The notes under the pieces are model-generated. The model saw only the letters and a program-made list of their open reading frames with translations, was not told where the DNA came from and did not search any database. Shown piece by piece: positions 9,998 through 18,147 of a stretch of 64,000 nucleotides of DNA (position 1 is its first letter; each line of letters starts with the position of its first letter). The position numbers and the translations under genes were made by a program. This DNA comes from Staphylococcus debuckii (GTDB lineage: Bacteria; Bacillota; Bacilli; Staphylococcales; Staphylococcaceae): assembly GCF_003718735.1 (NCBI RefSeq), contig NZ_CP033460.1, positions 1,054,001 through 1,118,000 on the forward strand, written 5' to 3'.

Positions 9998-10720
9998 ATG
10001 AAGATAACAGGGAAGCATTTATTTTTGCTAAAAAAATTAAATATTGGAGTATATGATAGATTAAAAACAGAGTTTTTGTTCCATTCTAATCGATTAGAAG
10101 GCAGTATGTTCAGTAAGGAAGAAATCATGAAACTCACTATAGAGAACAGAGTGATAGGTTCACATAAACTCAATGATATTATAGAGACCGCAAATTCAAT
10201 AGAAGTATTTGATTTCATCGCAAAAATATATAATGGACAATTATCGGAGAAATTATTAAAAGAATTTCATGGTATTTTACTAAACAATTCTTTAAATGTT
10301 TTTGATAGTAAACTTGCCGGAACTTATAGACCAATGCCGGCTAGATTAAGAAAAGTAGAATTAGAATTATCGAGCCCGGAAACAATACATTTCGACATGG
10401 AACTGTTATTGCAAGAATATAATGAAGTTAAGATGGACACTAGAAAAATCGCTGAGTTTCACAGTAAATTTGAAAAGATCCATACATTCCATGATGGAAA
10501 TGGCAGAGTAGGGCGCTTTATTATTCTAAAACAATGTTTAGATAACGACGTAGATTTAATAGTTGTGCACAGTGAATATGAAAAAGAGTATAAAGATGCG
10601 CTTTACATTGCTCAAACTGGCAATGGTATTGATGCATTAGTCAATATATTTGAAAAATCTCAAAGAAGATTTGAGAAGACTATTAGGAAAATGATGAAGA
10701 ATCTAGATATATATAATTGA
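9998..10720 (+). CDS. Fic-domain protein, class II (candidate AMPylator)
   Basis: 240 residues. The Fic signature is complete: H162-T-F-H-D-G-N-G-R170-V-G-R173, matching HxFx(D/E)GNGRxxR with the catalytic histidine present. An N-terminal inhibitory motif S30-N-R-L-E34-G35 fits (S/T)xxxE(G/N), and E34 would block productive ATP binding; its position before the Fic core makes this class II. The family usually transfers AMP to a hydroxyl of a target protein. No separate antitoxin gene is next to it, as expected for an intramolecular inhibitor. There is no winged-helix tail. It lies beside the 3' end of the tRNA-Ser gene, a common integration point, but I see no integrase. The ribosome-binding site is weak. 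Confidence 0.88.
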   Translation: MKITGKHLFLLKKLNIGVYDRLKTEFLFHSNRLEGSMFSKEEIMKLTIENRVIGSHKLNDIIETANSIEVFDFIAKIYNGQLSEKLLKEFHGILLNNSLNVFDSKLAGTYRPMPARLRKVELELSSPETIHFDMELLLQEYNEVKMDTRKIAEFHSKFEKIHTFHDGNGRVGRFIILKQCLDNDVDLIVVHSEYEKEYKDALYIAQTGNGIDALVNIFEKSQRRFEKTIRKMMKNLDIYN

Positions 10721-10771
10721 TTAGAAAGGATATGACTTTGACGTGTCTACAGTGTGTCTTTTTTATAAAAA

Positions 10772-10810
10772 AAGCACAGAATTTTAGACACATTGTGCTT
10801 AAAAATTTTT
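10772..10810 (+). terminator. Possible terminator after the fic gene
   Basis: AAGCACA and TGTGCTT can pair across a 15-base loop, followed by AAAAATTTTT. It is a short stem in an AT-rich region, so the call is tentative. Confidence 0.4.
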
Positions 10811-10897
10811 AGGCGATTCTAATAGATTCCAAGTAAGGAAAGTTATAAAAATTAAAAAACAGCCGCAAAACCTTATGTATCAAGGGATTTAGAACAA

Positions 10898-10944
10898 AAT
10901 AAAAAATAGCTAGAACCCATTGATATAACGGATTCTAACTATTT
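10898..10944 (-). terminator. Terminator of the tRNA-Asn/tRNA-Ser transcript
   Basis: On the minus strand AAATAGTTAGAATCC pairs with GGGTTCTAGCTATTT (few mismatches) and runs into TTTTTT, 13 bases after the tRNA-Ser 3' end. Confidence 0.8.
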
Positions 10945-10956
10945 CTAAGTAATTAA

Positions 10957-11045
10957 CGGAAACGGAGGGATTCGAACCCTCGCGCCGCTCTCGCGACCTA
11001 CACCCTTAGCAGGGGCGCCTCTTCAGCCAACTTGAGTACGTTTCC
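10957..11045 (-). tRNA. tRNA-Ser (anticodon GCT)
   Basis: An 89-base type II tRNA with a long variable arm. The acceptor arms GGAAACG and CGTTTCC pair, the discriminator is G, the anticodon loop reads CTGCTAA, and the T-arm contains GGTTCGAATCC. No CCA is encoded. It follows tRNA-Asn by 2 bases. Confidence 0.96.
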
Positions 11046-11047
11046 AA

Positions 11048-11122
11048 TGGCTCCACAGGTAGGACTCGAACCTACGACCGATCGGTTAACAGCCGATAGC
11101 TCTACCACTGAGCTACTGTGGA
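11048..11122 (-). tRNA. tRNA-Asn (anticodon GTT)
   Basis: 75 bases including an encoded CCA. The acceptor arms TCCACAG and CTGTGGA pair, the D-arm AGCTCAGTGGTAGAGCT is typical, the anticodon loop is CTGTTAA, and the T-arm has GGTTCGAGTCC. Confidence 0.97.
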
Positions 11123-11269
11123 TTAATCTGATTTATTCAAGCACAAGTACTATTATATCAATCACTTTAAAATTTTCAAGAGAAAATAACGAAAAATATG
11201 CGGAATATTTACACCAAATTAATATGAATATCCCGCATATTAACTTACTACTATAAATTTTAATTACAG

Positions 11270-11842
11270 CTATGATTTGTTGGATTGATTGATAACCAGG
11301 TACTTGCAAAGCGTTTCATAAACATCTAGTGACGGCTTAGAATAGTCGATTGGTTTTTCAGTATTCCACTTGATAGTTTTAACGCGTTTATTAATGAGAT
11401 GTTCGTAATAAATGGCATTTTTATATTGATGATTGATAGTGCGGGATGTAACGGGTGCAGTAATAGATTGGCCATCAATAAAATTGATTTGAGTTTCTTT
11501 TGTACCTATTGACTTAATATCTTTTACATATTCAATGTTTATCCAAATATTTGATGGTGAACTGATAGATTGAGTAGAAAATAAGATGATTGAAATAATA
11601 GGTGAGAGTAAGATAGGGGGCTTGCTTTTGATATCTGTTAATCTGATCGTATCGGATCTTAAAATTGAAAATTTTGAGCCGTAGAACTTGCATGATTTTT
11701 CGAGAGCTTTCCTCGGGGAAATTTTCAAAATGCGCGGTTCCTTTTCGTAAGATAAAATTTGGGTGAGGGGGTAAGGTTCTCCTTCCATGATAATGGGCAT
11801 AATAGCGATGTCGTTACGTTTGAAGATATAATGTTCTTCCAT
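11270..11842 (-). CDS. comK: Competence transcription factor ComK
   Basis: 190 residues. ComK activates DNA-uptake genes by binding pairs of A/T-rich K-boxes. Conserved blocks shared with Bacillus ComK are SCKFYGSKFSILRSDT, IKSKPPILLSP and the WINIEYVKDI region. It appears full length; staphylococcal copies can be truncated, but this one has no internal stop. The ATG at 11842 is preferred over that at 11848: AGGAGG is 8 bases from the former and only 2 from the latter. It diverges from the IDEAL-domain gene, with one candidate promoter for each gene in the 209 bases between them. Confidence 0.88.
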   Translation of the reverse strand: MEEHYIFKRNDIAIMPIIMEGEPYPLTQILSYEKEPRILKISPRKALEKSCKFYGSKFSILRSDTIRLTDIKSKPPILLSPIISIILFSTQSISSPSNIWINIEYVKDIKSIGTKETQINFIDGQSITAPVTSRTINHQYKNAIYYEHLINKRVKTIKWNTEKPIDYSKPSLDVYETLCKYLVINQSNKS

Positions 11843-11903
11843 AGTCATTTCCTCCTATTAAGTTGTTTGAAGTTAAAATATTTATTAATCAAAACCTACA
11901 ATT

Positions 11904-11931
11904 ATTGTATACTAGAGCGAGAAAAAGTCAA
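11904..11931 (-). promoter_or_regulatory. Candidate comK promoter
   Basis: On the minus strand TTGACT, a 16-base spacer and TACAAT, about 60 bases before the comK start. It is a sigma-A type match by eye only. Confidence 0.5.
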
Positions 11932-11986
11932 TAGAAACTTTAGTACTAATATTACACTTTTTATTTTTAAAAAATCAGAATATTCA

Positions 11987-12015
11987 TTGATTTCAAAATA
12001 AATTCACTGTATACT
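11987..12015 (+). promoter_or_regulatory. Candidate promoter of the IDEAL-domain gene
   Basis: TTGATT, a 17-base spacer and TATACT, 37 bases before the ATG at 12052. Confidence 0.6.
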
Positions 12016-12051
12016 CGTAGTTACATAAAAAAGAGAAAGGCAGTGATTACT

Positions 12052-12270
12052 ATGAATCACAATATCAATGTAAAAAATGGGACGTTGCAGGCGTTTGTTG
12101 CTAATGTGAATGATTTGGGGGTTGAACTTGTTATCGATCAAGCTTTGCGTAATGTGCGAAAGGAAAAATTAACTGAGCTGATCGATCAAGCATTAGTTAA
12201 TAAAGATGAAGAAGCATTTAATCGCTATACAGCAGAATATAATCAATTGGAGGATGTTTTAATTGGATAA
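12052..12270 (+). CDS. Small IDEAL-domain protein
   Basis: 72 residues. The C-terminal part has the short IDEAL-type helix, with residues like LTELIDQALVNKDEEAFNRYTAEYN. This domain occurs in small Firmicute proteins of mostly unknown role. The start at 12052 (MNHNINVKNG) is chosen because GAAAGG ends 11 bases before it, while the GTG at 12043 would be only 2 bases away. The neighbours comK and lplA are the same as in S. aureus as I recall it. No experimental function is known to me. Confidence 0.8.
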   Translation: MNHNINVKNGTLQAFVANVNDLGVELVIDQALRNVRKEKLTELIDQALVNKDEEAFNRYTAEYNQLEDVLIG

Positions 12271-12296
12271 TTCGACATCGTGTTCCTGGGTAAAAT

Positions 12297-12335
12297 AAAG
12301 GACTATTCATTGTTATTGATAATGAATAGTCCTTT
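12297..12335. terminator. Bidirectional terminator between the IDEAL gene and lplA
   Basis: A perfect 15-bp inverted repeat, AAAGGACTATTCATT and its complement, with a 9-base loop between two convergent genes. Confidence 0.85.
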
Positions 12336-12343
12336 GTTATTTG

Positions 12344-13330
12344 TTAAGACATTAATCTAATCAGTTCTTCACGTGGAATGTCTCCGAAATAATGATATAA
12401 ATCATATTCAGAAAGTGCTTCTTCAATACTTTCGAAATTATGCAAGCTGCCAATCAACGCTTCTTCTAAATCGGATACATCACCGACACCAAAGAAATCT
12501 CCGAAAATTTTAGCGTGTTCAATACGTCCTTTTTTAACATGCAGCTTAATTTGCACAAATCCTTTTTCAAATTTTTCCTCACGTTCGAAATTATATTTAG
12601 GGTTTTTACCATAATTCCAATCCCACGTACGATATTTTTCATCGCTTAATGCTTCGATATTTTTCCAATCGTCATCAGTTAATTTATATTCTTCAACTTC
12701 ATGCTCGCCAAAGATATGTTTTAAAATAATTTGTTTAAACGTTTCAATATCCAATGGTTCCTCTAGAAATTCTGATATATTAGCAACGCGTTTTCTTACG
12801 GACTTGATGCCTTTAGATTTAATTTTAGCAGGATTAACACGTAATGCGTTTTGGACTTCGTTTAAATCACTGTCAAGCATTAAAGTACCGTGACTGAACA
12901 TGCGGTTTTTCACTTTTACCATAGCGTTTCCAGATATCTTAGCTGGTCCGACTTGAATATCGTTTCTTCCAGTCATTTCAGCATCTACTCCTAAGCTGTT
13001 TAGCGCTTGCACGATAGGCTGCGTAAATTTTTTGAAGTTATGGAAACTATTGCCGTCATCATCTGTGATGAAACTGAAGTTCAGATTACCGAAGTCATGA
13101 TAAACAGCGCCACCGCCTGAAATTCGACGAACTACATCTATATTATGTTCCTCAACATATCGTTGATTGACTTCTTCAATCGTATTTTGATTTTTGCCGA
13201 CAATAATAGATGGGCGATTAATATAGAATAAGAAGTAATCATTATCTTGAGGAAGATATTTCAATACATATTCTTCCATTGCTAAATTAAGTTTGGGGTC
13301 TGTAATATTATTGTTGCTTACAAATTTCAT
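12344..13330 (-). CDS. lplA: Lipoate-protein ligase A
   Basis: 328 residues. It activates free lipoate with ATP and attaches it to lipoyl-domain lysines of dehydrogenase complexes or GcvH. The catalytic core, about residues 1-245, has IVGKNQNTIEEV, RRISGGGAVYHDFGNLNFSF (the lipoate-binding RRxSGGGAVYHD loop) and the lysine motif GPAKISGNAM. The C-terminal accessory domain, about 250-328, is present, so this is the long LplA form. AAAGGAGA lies 9 bases upstream of the ATG. Confidence 0.94.
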   Translation of the reverse strand: MKFVSNNNITDPKLNLAMEEYVLKYLPQDNDYFLFYINRPSIIVGKNQNTIEEVNQRYVEEHNIDVVRRISGGGAVYHDFGNLNFSFITDDDGNSFHNFKKFTQPIVQALNSLGVDAEMTGRNDIQVGPAKISGNAMVKVKNRMFSHGTLMLDSDLNEVQNALRVNPAKIKSKGIKSVRKRVANISEFLEEPLDIETFKQIILKHIFGEHEVEEYKLTDDDWKNIEALSDEKYRTWDWNYGKNPKYNFEREEKFEKGFVQIKLHVKKGRIEHAKIFGDFFGVGDVSDLEEALIGSLHNFESIEEALSEYDLYHYFGDIPREELIRLMS

Positions 13331-13528
13331 GCCTATTCTCTCCTTTAAGCTTACTTTTCCTTATACTTTATTTATCCCTTATTTTTGACTAAAATGCTAA
13401 TTAAATAGTTTGAAGTTCACAATTAAGTTAGAATTTAGTATAATTATAACGCTTTCACAGGATATTTGTTTATTTGAAGCGTAAATTTTAGTACAATGTA
13501 ATTTAGTATAATTCGAGGAGGACCTGTA

Positions 13529-13714
13529 ATGACTGTTGCAGAAGTAGGAGATATTGTAGAATTTTATGATGGACTTAGAGGTCGTGTTGAAAAAATTAAT
13601 GATAATTCAGTAATTGTGGATTTAACAATTATGAAGAATTTCGAAGAATTGGATTTACCGGAAAAAACGGTAATTAACCATAAACGCTATAAGGTAGTTG
13701 ATCAAGAAGGTTAA
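13529..13714 (+). CDS. YkvS-like DUF2187 protein
   Basis: 61 residues, a small KOW/SH3-like beta protein: VGDIVEFYDGLRGRVEKINDNSVIVDLTIM. The family is conserved in Firmicutes and its role is unknown. It has a good ribosome-binding site (GAGGAGG, 7 bases before the ATG) and ends 6 bases before the next gene, so the two are probably co-transcribed. Confidence 0.8.
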   Translation: MTVAEVGDIVEFYDGLRGRVEKINDNSVIVDLTIMKNFEELDLPEKTVINHKRYKVVDQEG

Positions 13715-13720
13715 GGAACA

Positions 13721-14323
13721 ATGAAAACAAATACAAAGGCTTTATTGTGGTTTATTATTAGTTTTATAATTTTCCACATTATTTTATTAATCATGTGGGG
13801 AGAGCGACAGGAATATTGGTATTTATATACTGGCATCATGTTGTTTGCCGGTATCAGTTACGTATTCTACCAACGTGATATTGCTTCGAAACGGCTATTA
13901 CCATCTATTGGTATAGGTATTATTACCGCAGTTGCTTTAATTATCGTGCAGCTGATTATGTCTTTAATAAGCCAAGAAGTGTCATACACTACTTTGATTA
14001 AAGATTTAACACGTTCAGGCGTATATTTTAAATGGCAGATTCTAGTGACTTTATTATTTGTCATTCCATGTCATGAGTTATATATGCGTACTGTACTGCA
14101 AAAACAATTACTGAACTTGAAATTGCCTGCTTGGGCGGCAATTCTTATTACTGCTTTATGTTCAGCTTCGTTGTTTTTCTATTTTGACCAAATTTGGTTA
14201 TGCGTCTTTATCTTTATTGCTCAAGCTATCTTATCAATCAGTTATTTCTATACACGTCGCATTATTACAACTTCGATTGCTCAAATTGCGGCTGTAGTTT
14301 TATTGCTGATTTTCCATGGTTAA
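13721..14323 (+). CDS. CPBP-like membrane protein, motif degenerate
   Basis: 200 residues with about six hydrophobic segments and no signal peptide. It resembles CPBP/Abi membrane proteases in layout, and PCHELYMRTVL sits where the EExxxR motif is expected, but the first Glu is His. I see no FxxxH or HxxxN second and third motifs in the C-terminal half. It is therefore probably a non-catalytic relative, comparable to staphylococcal Spd-type proteins. It follows the YkvS-like gene by 6 bases and ends at a strong terminator. Confidence 0.65.
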   Translation: MKTNTKALLWFIISFIIFHIILLIMWGERQEYWYLYTGIMLFAGISYVFYQRDIASKRLLPSIGIGIITAVALIIVQLIMSLISQEVSYTTLIKDLTRSGVYFKWQILVTLLFVIPCHELYMRTVLQKQLLNLKLPAWAAILITALCSASLFFYFDQIWLCVFIFIAQAILSISYFYTRRIITTSIAQIAAVVLLLIFHG

Positions 14324-14329
14324 ATACAC

Positions 14330-14370
14330 AAGGGCTGGGACATTAATTTTTGTCCCAGCCCTTTCTTTTT
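14330..14370. terminator. Strong bidirectional terminator
   Basis: A perfect 13-bp inverted repeat, AAGGGCTGGGACA and its complement, with an 8-base loop and a T-rich tail. It separates convergent genes. Arms containing GGGCTGGGACA recur at many staphylococcal gene ends. Confidence 0.92.
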
Positions 14371-14381
14371 GTTTAATCAGT

Positions 14382-14588
14382 TTAATACGTAGAACGTTGT
14401 AAAATTTCAAAATGTGAGATTTTAGAAATATTTACTACATATTCTGCAGGTTCAGTTACATGGAGCACGCCTTCATCAGTATCTTCGTTAATGCCTTCAA
14501 CTGAAATTTCAGCTTGATTGTCCATGTATAAGATCAAATATTTACTTGGAAATGATTGTAAATACGAAAGAATGGTTGTTTTATTCAA
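14382..14588 (-). CDS. Conserved hypothetical protein, 68 aa
   Basis: 68 residues, acidic and soluble, without a signal peptide or membrane helix. I do not recognise a named domain. AGGAGA lies 8 bases before the ATG. It starts 12 bases after the TM2 gene on the same strand, suggesting a two-gene transcript ending at the 14330-14370 hairpin. Confidence 0.6.
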   Translation of the reverse strand: MNKTTILSYLQSFPSKYLILYMDNQAEISVEGINEDTDEGVLHVTEPAEYVVNISKISHFEILQRSTY

Positions 14589-14600
14589 ATATATCTCTCC

Positions 14601-14810
14601 TTAGTGAAATGTAATGTTACCATTTTTATCTGCAGGTTTGAAAAGTAGAGTGAAAATGGCGCTGATGACTGCAATGACATGGGGTATACCTGTCCAACAA
14701 AATAGCAGGAAGAGAATGCCTAAACCGGTTTGTCCTGCATAAAATTTGTGGACACCGAAGCCGCCTAAGAAAATGGCTAGTGCAATATAAATGACTTTGT
14801 TTACTTCCAT
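14601..14810 (-). CDS. TM2-domain membrane protein
   Basis: 69 residues with two hydrophobic helices joined by the typical TM2 turn: ALAIFLGGFGVHKFYAGQTG, then GILFLLFCWTGIPHVIAVI. The ATG at 14810 has AAGGAAG 9 bases upstream; the TTG two codons earlier is less well placed. TM2 proteins are widespread and their bacterial role is unclear. It is followed closely by the 68-residue hypothetical protein. Confidence 0.8.
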   Translation of the reverse strand: MEVNKVIYIALAIFLGGFGVHKFYAGQTGLGILFLLFCWTGIPHVIAVISAIFTLLFKPADKNGNITFH

Positions 14811-15039
14811 TAGCAAATACTTCCTTTCATGTGATATCCCTTCGATTACATTATGTAATAATTAGAGAAATATTTCCAATTTAGCTACTTATCTAATGAT
14901 ATCAAATCACCATTGTTAAACTAGAAGGTACTTTTAAGAGCTAGAGTTACTTTTTAAAGTTGAGGTAGGTGCACTTTTTTCCAAAAGAAGAGGAATTATT
15001 GTTAAACTAGAAGTGATTAAAAGAAAAAGAGGGGACATT

Positions 15040-15606
15040 ATGATTCGACAAGCAAAATCTGAAGATAAACGCGAAATTGCTGAATTATCTTATATTATTT
15101 GGGAAGATATGGAATTGCCGATTGTTCAACGATTTGATAAAGCGCAAGTAATTTCTTGGTTAGAACAAGTTATTACAAAGACGCCTTACAGAACTTATTA
15201 TGGCAATGTGCTAGTTTATGAAGTTGAGGGAAAGATAGCCGGAATTATTGTTACATATAAAGGCGAAGAAGAAATGGATTTAGAAGCGAATTGGTTGAAA
15301 CTGGATTTACCTGAAGAAGCACGCAAAATGGGAACGCCTTTACCTTTAAAGGAAGCGGAAGATGGAGAATTATACATTGAAACAGTAGCCGTATTTCCGG
15401 AATATAGGGGTAAAGGTATTGCAACACAGCTTATGCATTATGTAATTGAAGGACATCGAGATCAGAAAATCAGCTTGAGCTGTGATTATGAAAATACGGG
15501 GGCTTACCAACTCTATCAACGCTTAGGTTTTGAGACTGAGGGAACGGTTGATTTGTATGGTCACTTGTATCGTCATATGGTAATAGAAAAAAACGCCGAA
15601 CAATAA
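15040..15606 (+). CDS. GNAT-family N-acetyltransferase
   Basis: 188 residues, a soluble single GNAT domain. The acetyl-CoA loop is ETVAVFPEYRGKGIATQLM (motif A, R/Q-x-x-G-x-G/A), and motif B is CDYENTGAYQLYQRLGFETEG. The ATG at 15040 follows GAGGGG by 5 bases and gives MIRQAKSEDK, a normal GNAT start; a GTG at 15013 would add nine residues without a clear ribosome-binding site. The substrate cannot be deduced. Confidence 0.85.
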   Translation: MIRQAKSEDKREIAELSYIIWEDMELPIVQRFDKAQVISWLEQVITKTPYRTYYGNVLVYEVEGKIAGIIVTYKGEEEMDLEANWLKLDLPEEARKMGTPLPLKEAEDGELYIETVAVFPEYRGKGIATQLMHYVIEGHRDQKISLSCDYENTGAYQLYQRLGFETEGTVDLYGHLYRHMVIEKNAEQ

Positions 15607-15621
15607 ATGTTCAGCGTTTTT
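15589..15621. terminator. Terminator between the GNAT gene and menA
   Basis: AACGCCGAACA and TGTTCAGCGTT pair with one mismatch over a 5-base loop, with A-rich and T-rich flanks. It overlaps the GNAT stop codon and can act in both directions. Confidence 0.75.
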
Positions 15622-15633
15622 AGCAAGATATAT

Positions 15634-16572
15634 TTAAATACCGCCTAACAATGCACTGATATAAATACCTAATGCATAAAGTAAACCGAATACTGTATTG
15701 GTTTTGCCTGTTGCGCCCATCGCCGGCATCATCTCTGCAGCTGTATCATTTTTCTTGAAGCGACGAATTGCTTTGACTGGGAATGGGAAGGATAGCAACG
15801 CGAGCAAGTAAAAGATTGAACCGCCTGGCACGAAAAAGGCAGTGTAGACTACCCATACGTAAGCAATAATATACATGAGTGCCATGAAGCGGATGGAATT
15901 ATTCTTGCCTAATAGAATAGGTAAAGTTTTACGTCCGCTTTGTTTGTCTTTTACACGGTCGCGAATGTTATTAGCCATATTAATCAAGCCGATAGTAATA
16001 ACAATCGGAATACTTATCCACACTGCATAACCTTGCAGATTATCAGTTTGAATAAAGAATGAAATCAGGATAATAATCAGACCCATAAACACCCCAGCGA
16101 ATAATTCACCAAATGGTGTCCAAGAAATCGGGAATGGACCGCCAGTATAAAGATAACCTACTGCCATACAAACAATTCCAATCGGTATCAATAAGAAAGA
16201 TGTTTGTGAAGCGATAAAAAGACCGAGCAGCCCGGCAATCACATAAAAGGCAATCGCCAAGTTCATGACCAGTTTTGGGCTCATGCCGTTACGGACGATT
16301 GCACCGCCGATTCCGACTGATGTATGATCGTCGAGTCCTTTTTTAAAGTCATAGTACTCGTTGAACATGTTTGTGGCAGCTTGAATTAATAAACAAGCCA
16401 GCAACATAGCTATAAATAAACTTAGTTTTAAATGATCTTCACTGCCTAATAAAAAAAGTTTTGCAGTGGCAGTCCCTACAAGCACAGGTACAACTGAAGC
16501 TGTTAAAGTATGCGGACGCATCAAATGCCAGTATTTTCTAACAGTAGAATATTGTTGATATTGATTTGACAT
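15634..16572 (-). CDS. menA: 1,4-dihydroxy-2-naphthoate polyprenyltransferase
   Basis: 312 residues, an integral membrane UbiA-family prenyltransferase that attaches the isoprenoid tail to DHNA, giving demethylmenaquinone. The first Asp-rich motif is NMFNEYYDFKKGLDD and the second is NMANNIRDRVKDKQSGRKTLP. About eight hydrophobic segments follow. AAGGAG lies 6 bases before the ATG. It is divergent from the menFDHB operon 222 bases away, an arrangement shared with S. aureus. Confidence 0.95.
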   Translation of the reverse strand: MSNQYQQYSTVRKYWHLMRPHTLTASVVPVLVGTATAKLFLLGSEDHLKLSLFIAMLLACLLIQAATNMFNEYYDFKKGLDDHTSVGIGGAIVRNGMSPKLVMNLAIAFYVIAGLLGLFIASQTSFLLIPIGIVCMAVGYLYTGGPFPISWTPFGELFAGVFMGLIIILISFFIQTDNLQGYAVWISIPIVITIGLINMANNIRDRVKDKQSGRKTLPILLGKNNSIRFMALMYIIAYVWVVYTAFFVPGGSIFYLLALLSFPFPVKAIRRFKKNDTAAEMMPAMGATGKTNTVFGLLYALGIYISALLGGI

Positions 16573-16794
16573 TTCTTCTCCTTCTTAATCTTTAGAATAA
16601 CAAATTTCAGAGTGCGGCTGATAAATGAATAACATGCATTCTGATTAACAAATTAATTTTAAGCAATGAAAGTAGAAAGGTCAACTTTTGTAAAGATTTT
16701 AACTTATTAAAATGCAAATCAAAGTACAGTGAAACGCAAAAAATGATACAATGAGATAATGTGAATAATTTGAATGACGAAAGAAGTGAGATAG

Positions 16795-18147
16795 ATGACT
16801 GTAAGTGTTAAGGATGATCAAATTCTCGACGCTGTTTACGAAAACTCGGAAAAATGGGTTTCTGTTGAGATTAAAATTGACCAGCCGACAGATCCGATAA
16901 TGCTTTTTCAAATGACTGAGGGACAAGCAAAAGATCGTTTTTATTTTAGAGACAACTCAGGGAAAACCGCCTTTTTCGGATATAATGCACTATTAAAATT
17001 GAAAAATAATCATGAAAATAAACAATCTATTTTTCGAGAATGGGAGAAATATAAAGAAGAAATTGCACTCATCCATCCGGATACGTCTCATCATCATCTG
17101 AAAGTTTGCGGAGGTTTCCAATTCTCAACGCATAAATCAGGAGATGAATGGCGTCAGTTCGGGTTGAATCACTTTGTCTTGCCAAAGGTACTGATTACTA
17201 TGGAAGGAAATCACACCTACTTAACGTATACAGTGCCGAGAGATGAATTTAATATAGAAGATTTAAAGGCACTCGCTGAAAAAATAATAAGTACTGAAGT
17301 ACAGCCTACTACACCTAATGGGGAAATCAAACGCTGCGAAGATATTTATAAAGACGAGTGGCTGAACATTGTTCAAGAAGCCATAGAGACGATGAATGAG
17401 GATGAAAAGATTGTATTAGCGCGTCGTCGTATGATTCAGTTCAATAAAGATATCGATATTGCTTATGTATTAGAAAATGCTTTGAAAAGTGAATCGAACA
17501 GTTATATTTTTGTCATCGAATCTGATCAATCTGTTTTCTTTTCACAAACACCAGAGCAGCTGATGGAAGTAGATAATCAAGTGCTATCTACTAAAGCAGT
17601 GGCAGGAACGATTAAACGTACCAACGATGAGCAAGAAGACAAACAGCATTTGGATGCCTTTTTACAAGATAAGAAGAACTTGCATGAGCATCACTTTGTA
17701 GTTCAAAGTATCTTAGATGATATTGAGCCTTATGTAGAGGATGTAGATTATAATCAACATCCGAAAATCTTGAAAAATGACCATCTTTATCATTTATACA
17801 CGGAAATTTCAGGAACACTTAAAAATAAAACGTACATCGGTTTATTAGACCGCTTGCATCCAACACCAGCACTTGGAGGCTATCCAAAAGAAAAAGCGGT
17901 GGACTTTATCGAGCAAAGAGAGTTCGGTACGCGCGGCTTGTATGGTGCGCCTGTAGGTTATATTGATATGGAAGATAATTGCCAATTTATTGTGGCAATA
18001 CGTTCAATGTTGATTAAACAAAATCAAGCAACATTATTTGCTGGCTGTGGAATTATTAAGCAATCAGAACCGGAAAGTGAACTTGCAGAAACTACTTTGA
18101 AATTCACGCCGATGATGAATGCTTTAGGAGTCGAAAATCATGGATAA
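16795..18147 (+). CDS. menF: Isochorismate synthase
   Basis: 450 residues. It isomerises chorismate to isochorismate, the entry to menaquinone synthesis. The C-terminal chorismate-binding domain (about 190-445) shows [12 protein letters not shown], the [17 protein letters not shown] block and the [18 protein letters not shown] segment that holds the Mg-binding Glu. The N-terminal part is less conserved, as usual. It overlaps menD by 8 bases, the first of a chain of coupled genes. Confidence 0.93.
   Translation: MTVSVKDDQILDAVYENSEKWVSVEIKIDQPTDPIMLFQMTEGQAKDRFYFRDNSGKTAFFGYNALLKLKNNHENKQSIFREWEKYKEEIALIHPDTSHHHLKVCGGFQFSTHKSGDEWRQFGLNHFVLPKVLITMEGNHTYLTYTVPRDEFNIEDLKALAEKIISTEVQPTTPNGEIKRCEDIYKDEWLNIVQEAIETMNEDEKIVLARRRMIQFNKDIDIAYVLENALKSESNSYIFVIESDQSVFFSQTPEQLMEVDNQVLSTKAVAGTIKRTNDEQEDKQHLDAFLQDKKNLHEHHFVVQSILDDIEPYVEDVDYNQHPKILKNDHLYHLYTEISGTLKNKTYIGLLDRLHPTPALGGYPKEKAVDFIEQREFGTRGLYGAPVGYIDMEDNCQFIVAIRSMLIKQNQATLFAGCGIIKQSEPESELAETTLKFTPMMNALGVENHG

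Noticed and set aside
9998..10960. Prophage or genomic island at tRNA-Ser
   Set aside because: No integrase, excisionase or duplicated tRNA end is visible; a lone fic gene next to a tRNA is not enough.
11032..11256. 74-codon frame through tRNA-Asn
   Set aside because: It lies across two tRNA genes read on the other strand; the translation reflects conserved tRNA sequence.
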